A stretch of DNA of 64,000 nt from Novosphingobium sp. (GTDB lineage: Bacteria; Pseudomonadota; Alphaproteobacteria; Sphingomonadales; Sphingomonadaceae). This document shows positions 58,084-64,000 of this stretch, in pieces. The position numbers and the translations under genes were made by a program. The stretch is from NCBI RefSeq assembly GCF_039595395.1, contig NZ_JBCNLP010000006.1:563001-627000 (forward strand), given 5' to 3'. Positions within the stretch are counted from its first letter, which is position 1. Each line of letters starts with the position of its first letter. Under the pieces are notes generated by a model. The model did not search any database and had not been told where the DNA came from. It worked only from the letters and a program-made list of their open reading frames with translations.

Positions 58084-59166
58084 ATGACGGGATCTTTCCG
58101 CAAGACACGCAATCTCGCTTTGATGGCCGCCGTGGCAATGGTGGCATCCTGCTCTCCCACCACCAGTGACAGTGCCAAGCCGCGTCATGAATTCAACATC
58201 GGCTGGTCAATCTACACCGGCTGGATGCCATGGCCTTATGCGCATCAGGCTGGTATCGTGAAGAAGTGGGAAGATAAATACGGCATCAAGATCAACATCG
58301 TTCAGGTGAATGATTATGTTGAGTCGGTCAATCAATACACCGCCGGAAAATTCGATGGCGTGACGGTGACCAATATGGATGCCCTCACCATCCCGGCTGC
58401 GGGTGGCAAGGACACCAGCGCGATCATCCTGGGTGATTATTCCAACGGCAATGACGGCATTCTGGTCAAGGGTGGCGACAAGGTCGGGGATATCAAGGGC
58501 AAGTCGATCTATCTGGCCGAGCTGACGGTGTCGCATTATCTGCTGGCTCGCGCGCTCGATACCGCCAAACTGTCCTTCAACGATGTGAAGACGGTCAACA
58601 CCTCGGACGCAGATATTGTCGGCGCCTTTGCCAGCCCCGATGTGAAGGCGGCGGTGGCTTGGAACCCGCAGCGTTCGACGATGAAGGCGCAGGCGGGCGT
58701 GAAGCAGGTCTTCAGCTCTGCCGATGTGCCGGGCGAAATCCTCGATCTGCTGGTGGTCGATACCAACACGCTCAAAGCCAACCCCAATCTGGGCAAGGCG
58801 CTGGCGGGCATCTGGTACGATACGATCAAGCTGATGACGCAGCAGAATGCCAAGGGGCAGGAAGCGCGCGCGCAGATGGCCAAGCTGGCCGGCGCCAAGC
58901 CCGATGTCTTCGACAGCCAGATTGCCACGACCTATCTCTATGACGATCCCAAGTCTGCCGTTGCCGCCACCACCGCTCCCGCGCTGGAAACGACGATGAA
59001 GCGGGTGCGCGATTTCAGCTTCTCCAAGGGGCTGTTCAAAGGCGCGACTTCGGCCGATGCGGTGGGGATTGGCTTCCCCGGTGGCAAGACCTTGGGCGAC
59101 AGCCAGCATGTCACCCTGCGCTTCGACGAAAGCTTCATGAAAATGGCCGCCGACGGCAAGCTGTGA
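58084..59166 (+). CDS. ABC transporter substrate-binding lipoprotein (urea carboxylase-associated type)
   Basis: 360 aa from ATG 58084. Lipobox MVASC near residue 23. The NitT/TauT-like fold has FNIGWSIYTGWMPWPYAHQA, GIVKKWEDKYGIKINIVQVN and AGKFDGVTVTNMDALTIPAA. This group of binding proteins is encoded with urea/guanidine carboxylase and its associated proteins, and is annotated as a putative urea ABC transporter. It delivers the nitrogen substrate, urea or guanidinium, to the permease encoded 36 bases downstream. Confidence 0.9.
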   Translation: MTGSFRKTRNLALMAAVAMVASCSPTTSDSAKPRHEFNIGWSIYTGWMPWPYAHQAGIVKKWEDKYGIKINIVQVNDYVESVNQYTAGKFDGVTVTNMDALTIPAAGGKDTSAIILGDYSNGNDGILVKGGDKVGDIKGKSIYLAELTVSHYLLARALDTAKLSFNDVKTVNTSDADIVGAFASPDVKAAVAWNPQRSTMKAQAGVKQVFSSADVPGEILDLLVVDTNTLKANPNLGKALAGIWYDTIKLMTQQNAKGQEARAQMAKLAGAKPDVFDSQIATTYLYDDPKSAVAATTAPALETTMKRVRDFSFSKGLFKGATSADAVGIGFPGGKTLGDSQHVTLRFDESFMKMAADGKL

Positions 59167-59202
59167 TCGCGTGGGATTTCGCTCCATCAAGGTGATGACA
59201 CG

Positions 59203-60018
59203 ATGCGTTGGGTAAACCGTCACATGCGGCGACAGGACCGCCTGTTTTTGGGCGGGCTGCCGATTGCGCTGTTGCTGCTGCTCTATCTCTTCACGGCGAT
59301 GCAGCGCCACAGCATCAATCCGGCGGACAAGATCCTGCCGCTGCCCGCCGGCATGGCGCAGAGCCTTGGCGCGTTGATGGCGCAGCCCGACCCGCTTTCG
59401 GGCAAGCTGATCTTTGTGGCCGACACTATGGCCAGTCTTGAAAGGCTTGGCATCGGCATCGGCATTTCCACGCTGATCGCGCTGTTTGCGGGCCTCGCGC
59501 TGGGCGTGCTGCCGCCGGTACGCGCCACCTTCGGGCCGCTGGTGACGGGCATTGCGGTGATCCCGCCGATTGCCTTGCTGCCGATCCTGTTTATCGCGCT
59601 GGGGCTGGGCGAGACCGCCAAGATCGCGCTCATTGTGCTGGGTATTGCGCCTGCCATGCTGCGCGATCTGGCGGGCCATGTTGCAGCCCTGCCGCGCGAA
59701 CAGATCATCAAGGCGCAGACCCTGGGCGCGGGCAGTTGGCAGATCATGATCCGCGTTGCCCTGCCTCAGGCCATGCCGCGTTTGCTGCAGGTGGTGCGCC
59801 TGTCGCTCGGGCCCGCATGGGTGTTCCTGATTTCGGCCGAGGCGATCGCTTCGGATGTCGGCCTTGGTTATCGGATCTTTCTGGTGCGGCGTTATCTGGC
59901 GATGGATGTGATCATCCCCTATGTCGTGTGGATCGCCTTGCTGGCGATCCTGATGGATGCCGTGCTGGCGCTGATGAGCCGTCGTCTCTTCCCCTGGGCC
60001 CATGGAGCAAGCCATTGA
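59203..60018 (+). CDS. ABC transporter permease (urea carboxylase-associated)
   Basis: 271 aa with about six membrane helices (GLPIALLLLLYLF, LGIGIGISTLIALFAGLALGVL). The EAA loop contacting the ATPase is seen in EQIIKAQTLGAGSWQIMIRV and ALPQAM. It is of the BPD_transp_1 type seen in NitT/TauT/SsuC systems. Its stop overlaps the ATPase TTG start (TTGA). It forms the inner-membrane pore of the importer. Confidence 0.9.
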   Translation: MRWVNRHMRRQDRLFLGGLPIALLLLLYLFTAMQRHSINPADKILPLPAGMAQSLGALMAQPDPLSGKLIFVADTMASLERLGIGIGISTLIALFAGLALGVLPPVRATFGPLVTGIAVIPPIALLPILFIALGLGETAKIALIVLGIAPAMLRDLAGHVAALPREQIIKAQTLGAGSWQIMIRVALPQAMPRLLQVVRLSLGPAWVFLISAEAIASDVGLGYRIFLVRRYLAMDVIIPYVVWIALLAILMDAVLALMSRRLFPWAHGASH

Positions 60019-60800
60019 GCGCGCTCCTCAGCCTGTGCGGCGTCTGGGTCGAATATGGCGACAAGGTCGTGCTGGAGAAGGTCGACCTCGATGTCGAGGC
60101 GGGTTCCTTCGTCTCCATTGTCGGCCCGTCGGGCGCTGGCAAGAGCAGCTTCCTGCGCGTCATCCTCGGGCAAGAGGTGCCGACACGGGGCTCCATCCTG
60201 CTCGACGGCGTACCGCTGGCCCCGGAATGCGGGCCGGATCGCGGCGTGGTCTTCCAGCGCTATTCGGTGTTTCCGCATCTGACGGCGCTGCGCAATGTGG
60301 TCTTCGGGCTGGAATGCGAAAAGGCGCCACTGGCCGCAAGGCTTTTCGGCAGTGCCCGCCGCGCCGCCGAGGAAGAGGCCGCCGCCATGCTCAAGGCGGT
60401 GGGGCTGGGCGACAGCCTGTATCTCTACCCGGCGCAAATGTCGGGCGGCATGCAGCAGCGTCTGGCCATCGCTCAGGCGCTGATCAAGCGCCCGCGCATC
60501 CTGCTGCTCGACGAGCCCTTCGGCGCGCTCGATCCCGGCATTCGCGCCGATATGCACGCGCTGATCCGCCAATTGTGGAGCGATTACGCGCTGACCATCA
60601 TCATGGTCACGCATGATATCCGCGAGGCTTTCAGCCTTGGCACCCGCGTTCTGGCGCTCGACAAGCGCCGCCATGATCCGCATGCGCCGCATCGTTATGG
60701 CGCCACGGCGGTCTATGATCTGCGGCTCGATCGGAAAGGGCAGCCTTCCCTCGGTATTACCGTTGACAACAATGGTAATAAATTGGAGGGTGCAGCATGA
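60015..60800 (+). CDS. ABC transporter ATP-binding protein (urea carboxylase-associated)
   Basis: 261 aa from TTG 60015, overlapping the permease stop; the frame extends further upstream, but only this start gives the family N-terminus SALLSLCGVWVEYGDKVVLE. Walker A is VGPSGAGKSSF, the Q-loop VVFQRYSVFPHL, the ABC signature MSGGMQQR, Walker B ILLLDEPFGALDPG, and the switch His is in IMVTHDIREAF. It powers uptake. The C-terminal 45 residues are divergent and end NNGNKLEGAA. The next gene overlaps by ATGA. Confidence 0.92.
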   Translation: MSALLSLCGVWVEYGDKVVLEKVDLDVEAGSFVSIVGPSGAGKSSFLRVILGQEVPTRGSILLDGVPLAPECGPDRGVVFQRYSVFPHLTALRNVVFGLECEKAPLAARLFGSARRAAEEEAAAMLKAVGLGDSLYLYPAQMSGGMQQRLAIAQALIKRPRILLLDEPFGALDPGIRADMHALIRQLWSDYALTIIMVTHDIREAFSLGTRVLALDKRRHDPHAPHRYGATAVYDLRLDRKGQPSLGITVDNNGNKLEGAA

Positions 60801-61276
60801 GTTCAGAATCGACCCTGGCCCGGCTGAGCATCAGCCTGCCCGCCGACCTCTTCCGACAGCTTGATATGATGGTGGAAGAACGGGAATTGCCCTCCCGCTC
60901 GCAGCTGATTTCCGAGCTGATCCGCCATGCCCTGGCCGAGCATGAAGCGCTGATCCGCCCCGAGGAGATGCTCGCGGGCACGATCACGCTGGTCTATCGC
61001 GGTGAGCGTGGGCGCGTGCGCCACCAGCTCGCCCAGACCGAAGCCGAATTTCTGCGTGAGGTGATTTCCGCGCAGCATGTCTTCCTTGAGGACGACCAGT
61101 CGCTGGAGGTCCTGCTGGTGCAGGGCCCGGCGATCCGTCTGAAGGAGCTGTGTGACTCGCTGCGCCGGGTGCGCGGCGTGCAGCAGCTTGAACTCGTCAC
61201 CACCACGGCGCTCCTGCCGCCCCTTCATGAACAGGGGCATGAGCAGAATGCCAAGCGGAAAGGAACAGGCGAATGA
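60797..61276 (+). CDS. NikR-like ribbon-helix-helix regulator lacking nickel ligands
   Basis: 159 aa with an N-terminal RHH domain (LARLSISLPADLFRQLDMMV, LPSRSQLISELIRHAL) and a C-terminal ACT-like domain, as in NikR. Aligned with E. coli NikR, the nickel ligands His76, His87, His89 and Cys95 become Ala83, His94, Phe96 and Ser102. Only one of four remains, so nickel sensing is very unlikely. The gene is coupled to both neighbours by ATGA overlaps. It probably regulates the operon in response to a small molecule rather than a metal, in keeping with nickel-free urea or guanidine breakdown. Confidence 0.87.
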   Translation: MSSESTLARLSISLPADLFRQLDMMVEERELPSRSQLISELIRHALAEHEALIRPEEMLAGTITLVYRGERGRVRHQLAQTEAEFLREVISAQHVFLEDDQSLEVLLVQGPAIRLKELCDSLRRVRGVQQLELVTTTALLPPLHEQGHEQNAKRKGTGE

Positions 61277-62097
61277 GCCAGATTTTGGCCAACCCTCTGG
61301 CCGCGCGCGATCACGCCCGCGCCATGGGCGGCACGCAGGTCGATACCATGCCGATCATCCCCCCGGTTGCCACCGACCTGCCCGAGGATGTGGCCGCAGA
61401 GGATCTGCTGTGGGAAGAGACCATCGCAGCGGGCGGCTATGCCACGCGGCGTCTGTCGCGCGGCACGCGGCTGCGGCTGATCGACCTGCAGGGCGATGCC
61501 TGCGCCTCGCTGATGCTCTTCAACGCCGAGATGCCGACCGAAAGGCTCAATGTCGCCGATACGGTCAAGATCCAGTGGAACGCCTATCTGGAGGCCGGCA
61601 AGCTGCTGCTTTCGGATATGGGCCGCGTGCTGATGAGCATTCTGGAGGATGACGCGGAAACCCACGACACCTTCTGCGGCACCTCCAATGAAGCGGTCAA
61701 CACGCGCAAATATGGTGATGGCCGCAACAGCGGGGCCTTTCCCAATGGGCACGACCGCTTGCTGCTGGGCGCTGCCAAGCACGGGCTTGGCCGCCGCGAC
61801 GTTCACCCCTGCATCAACCTGTTCAAGGGCACGCGCATCGAGGCGGACGGCACGATCACCCCGGTGATCGGCCCCTTCGATGTGGGCCGCAGCGTGACCC
61901 TGCGCGCGGAGATGGATGTGATCGTGGTCATCGCCAACTGCCCCCATGTGCTTGACCCGCGTGAGGCGTGGAGCGTCTCGCCGCTGCGCGTCTCCGCCTG
62001 GCGCGGCGCGGTCACGCCCACCCAGGACCCCATTCGCAATGCGACGCCGGAGGGCCTGCGCGCCTTCCAGAACGTCGAGGATTATTACCGCCGCTAG
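61273..62097 (+). CDS. Urea amidolyase/carboxylase-associated protein 1 (DUF1989; carboxyguanidine deiminase subunit)
   Basis: 274 aa. DUF1989 landmarks: LIDLQGDACASLMLFNAEMP, PTERLNVADTVKIQWNAYL, THDTFCGTSN, RRDVHPCINLFKGTRIEADG and VIVVIANCPHVLDPREAW. Homologues (UAAP1) pair with UAAP2; in characterised guanidine-degrading bacteria the pair forms a deiminase acting on carboxyguanidine to give allophanate. It follows the NikR-like gene by ATGA overlap; 99 bases separate it from UAAP2. Confidence 0.9.
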   Translation: MSQILANPLAARDHARAMGGTQVDTMPIIPPVATDLPEDVAAEDLLWEETIAAGGYATRRLSRGTRLRLIDLQGDACASLMLFNAEMPTERLNVADTVKIQWNAYLEAGKLLLSDMGRVLMSILEDDAETHDTFCGTSNEAVNTRKYGDGRNSGAFPNGHDRLLLGAAKHGLGRRDVHPCINLFKGTRIEADGTITPVIGPFDVGRSVTLRAEMDVIVVIANCPHVLDPREAWSVSPLRVSAWRGAVTPTQDPIRNATPEGLRAFQNVEDYYRR

Positions 62098-62196
62098 AGC
62101 CGCTTAACCCGCTCCAGATTGTGTTTGACCGCGTTTCGCGGAGCGGAGCCCTGTGCCCGCCGCATGCGACAACGCCCAGTTGCAAGGAAGGCCGCT

Positions 62197-62832
62197 ATGA
62201 GCGCTGATCCTCATCTCTCCGGACTGACCGGCACGCCCATCCATGACGAGGTCGTGCCCGCCCGCGCGCCATGGCTGCATACGGTGGCGGCGGGGCAGAC
62301 GCTGCGCATCGTCGATCTGGAAGGCAATCAGGCGGTCGATTTCATGATCTATGCCGCCGCCGACGATGCCGAGCGTTACAGCGCTCAGGATACGGTCTCG
62401 GCGCAAGGCAATCTCTTTCTGCGCAGCGGCAGCGTGCTGCTCTCCAATGAAGGCAACCCGATGATGACCATCATCGGCACTTCGGTCGAGTATCATGACA
62501 CGATCGGCGGCGCCTGCTCATGTGAATCCAACACCTTGCGCTACGGCCACCACACCAAATCGCAACACGCCTGTGTCGAGAACTTCCTCGAAGCCAATCT
62601 GGCGCAGGGGCGCGGCAAGCGCGACATCGTCTCCAACATCAACTTCTTCATGAATGTGCCGGTGGAAGCCGATGGCGCGCTGGGCATTGTCGACGGCATT
62701 TCGGCGCCGGGCCTGCTGGTCGATCTGCGCGCCGAGATGGATGTGATCGTGGCGGTGTCCAACTGCCCGCAGATCAACAATCCCTGCAACGCCTTCAACC
62801 CCACCCCCGTGCGCATGATCGTTGCCGCATGA
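62197..62832 (+). CDS. Urea amidolyase/carboxylase-associated protein 2 (DUF1989; carboxyguanidine deiminase subunit)
   Basis: 211 aa from ATG 62197 with AAGGAAGG six bases upstream. It is a DUF1989 paralogue of the preceding protein: LRIVDLEGNQAVDFMIYAAA, YSAQDTVSAQGNLFLRSG, IGGACSCESNTLRYG, KRDIVSNINFFMNVPVEADG and VAVSNCPQINNPCNAFNPTP. The Cys/His-rich segment CSCESNTLRYGHH is a likely metal or catalytic site. It is expected to form a complex with UAAP1. Its stop overlaps the carboxylase ATG. Confidence 0.9.
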   Translation: MSADPHLSGLTGTPIHDEVVPARAPWLHTVAAGQTLRIVDLEGNQAVDFMIYAAADDAERYSAQDTVSAQGNLFLRSGSVLLSNEGNPMMTIIGTSVEYHDTIGGACSCESNTLRYGHHTKSQHACVENFLEANLAQGRGKRDIVSNINFFMNVPVEADGALGIVDGISAPGLLVDLRAEMDVIVAVSNCPQINNPCNAFNPTPVRMIVAA

Positions 62833-64000
62833 GCTTCGACACCGTCCTGATCGCGAACAGGGGCGCGATCGCCACCCGTATCATCCGCACGCTGAAGCGC
62901 ATGGGGCTGCGCTCGGTCGCCGTCTATTCGGAGGCGGATGAGGGTTCGCTCCATGTTGCTCTCGCCGATGAGGCTGTGTGCATCGGCGCGGCGCCGGCGA
63001 CGGAAAGCTACCTCAACGCCGCCAAAATTCTGGAGGCGGCCAAGGCCACCGGCGCCGGGGCGATCCATCCCGGCTATGGCTTTCTGGCCGAAAACGCCGA
63101 ATTTGCCGAAAGCTGCGCGGCAGCGGACATCGTCTTTATCGGCCCCACGCCCGAGAACATCCGCACCTTCGGCCTCAAGCACAGTGCGCGCGCGCTGGCG
63201 CAGGCGCATGGCGTGCCGCTGGCGCCGGGTACCGGCCTGCTCACCGATGAGGAAGAGGCCGTCTCGGCGGCGCAGTCCATCGGCTACCCCATCATCCTGA
63301 AGGCCACTGCTGGCGGCGGCGGCATCGGCATGCGCATCTGCGAGGATGACGATGCCATCCGTCAGGGTTTCGCCACCGTGGCCCGGCTGGGCGAGGGCAA
63401 TTTCGGCGATGCCGGTGTCTTCCTCGAACGTTACGTGGGCCGCGCGCGTCATGTCGAGGTGCAGATCTTCGGCGATGGCGCGGGCCGCGTCATGGCGCTT
63501 GGCGAACGCGACTGCTCGCTGCAGCGCCGCAACCAGAAGGTGGTGGAAGAAGCCCCCGCGCCCCTGCTGCCCGCCCATGTGCGCAAGGAACTGATCGCCT
63601 CGGCGGTCCGTCTGGGGCAGGCGGCCAATTACCGCTCGGCAGGCACGGTCGAATATCTTTACGATGCCGATCAGCAGCAGTTCTTCTTCCTTGAGATGAA
63701 CACCCGACTGCAGGTCGAACATGGCGTCACCGAAGAGGTGATGGGCGTTGATCTGGTCGAATGGATGGTGCGCGGCGGGGCTGGGGATTTCGCCTTCCTT
63801 GATCGCGAAGCGCCGCAGCCGCAGGGCCATGCGGTGCAGGTGCGCCTCTATGCCGAGGACCCGGCGGTCGATTACCGCCCCACCTCGGGCATGCTGACGG
63901 CGCTGGAGTTCCCAAGCGATATCCGCGCCGAAACCTGGTGCATGGCGGGCACCACGATCAGCGCCTGGTACGATCCGATGCTGGCCAAGCTGATTGTCCA
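62829..64000 (+). CDS. Urea or guanidine carboxylase, biotin-carboxylase part (cut by window edge)
   Basis: The frame is open from ATG 62829 to the window end (390 codons). Biotin carboxylase N-terminal fold (VLIANRGAIATRIIRTLKRM), Lys/Glu ATP-grasp motifs (IHPGYGFLAENAEF, ILKATAGGGGIGMRI), LGERDCSLQRRNQKVVEEAP and FFLEMNTRLQVEHGVTEEVM are present. Full proteins of about 1200 aa go on with a carboxyltransferase and a biotinyl domain. With UAAP1/2 upstream, the substrate is urea or, more likely by current knowledge, guanidine; the deciding residues lie beyond the window. Confidence 0.9.
   Translation, partial: MSFDTVLIANRGAIATRIIRTLKRMGLRSVAVYSEADEGSLHVALADEAVCIGAAPATESYLNAAKILEAAKATGAGAIHPGYGFLAENAEFAESCAAADIVFIGPTPENIRTFGLKHSARALAQAHGVPLAPGTGLLTDEEEAVSAAQSIGYPIILKATAGGGGIGMRICEDDDAIRQGFATVARLGEGNFGDAGVFLERYVGRARHVEVQIFGDGAGRVMALGERDCSLQRRNQKVVEEAPAPLLPAHVRKELIASAVRLGQAANYRSAGTVEYLYDADQQQFFFLEMNTRLQVEHGVTEEVMGVDLVEWMVRGGAGDFAFLDREAPQPQGHAVQVRLYAEDPAVDYRPTSGMLTALEFPSDIRAETWCMAGTTISAWYDPMLAKLIV

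Noticed and set aside
58207..60015. 602-aa open frame antisense to the ABC operon
   Set aside because: A low-complexity shadow frame opposite two well-recognised transporter genes.

Overview
The window looks like chromosomal DNA of a high-GC alphaproteobacterium of the sphingomonad group, most like Novosphingobium or Sphingobium. This rests on four TonB-dependent receptors (one partial), HWE-kinase and FixL/FixJ-type signalling, a DUF2384 small protein, a DUF6481 protein and dense ATGA-overlapped operons. No rRNA, tRNA, CRISPR array, insertion sequence or phage module was recognised. Layout. 1-2.0 kb: start of a TonB receptor, a TetR regulator with a 13-bp inverted repeat between them, one small hypothetical gene and an AT-rich spacer. 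2.0-3.8 kb: FixJ-like regulator and membrane histidine kinase. 3.8-13.4 kb: an NRAMP-family transporter with an altered metal site behind a structured leader, a TonB receptor, a membrane protein, an HTH protein coupled to an alpha/beta hydrolase, and DUF1697. 13.4-17.5 kb: a 1013-aa TonB receptor facing a serine hydrolase. 17.8-28.8 kb: a metal-resistance island. A CDF exporter, a tiny lipoprotein and a CzcCBA-type pump with a His-rich periplasmic protein lie back to back with an ars operon (arsR, two unrelated arsenate reductases, arsN-like acetyltransferase, aquaglyceroporin, arsH). The ars operon has no Acr3 or ArsB pump, and its channel gene carries an apparent one-base frameshift. 29-45 kb: many small genes, cold-shock protein, two paralogous spermidine-synthase-like proteins, receiver protein and HWE kinase, cupin and aldo/keto reductase next to a LysR regulator, glycosyltransferases, a pair of duplicated 81-aa genes, and a transglutaminase-like protein. 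44-54.5 kb: a putative ECF-sigma/RskA regulon devoted to lipid modification: exported peroxiredoxin and GST, DUF2177, a membrane protein, CFA-type methyltransferase, DUF1295, and divergently a FAD oxidoreductase, DUF1365, CFA synthase and DUF6134, then anti-sigma, sigma and a lipoprotein hydrolase. The motif GCATCC-N15-[GA]CGTA, with identical spacing, precedes four transcription units here and is a strong candidate for the promoter of this sigma factor. 54.6-64 kb: a ferredoxin and a TonB receptor diverge from an operon with ABC importer, a NikR-like regulator lacking nickel ligands, two DUF1989 proteins (UAAP1/UAAP2, known elsewhere as carboxyguanidine deiminase subunits) and the biotin-carboxylase start of a urea or guanidine carboxylase, cut by the window end.
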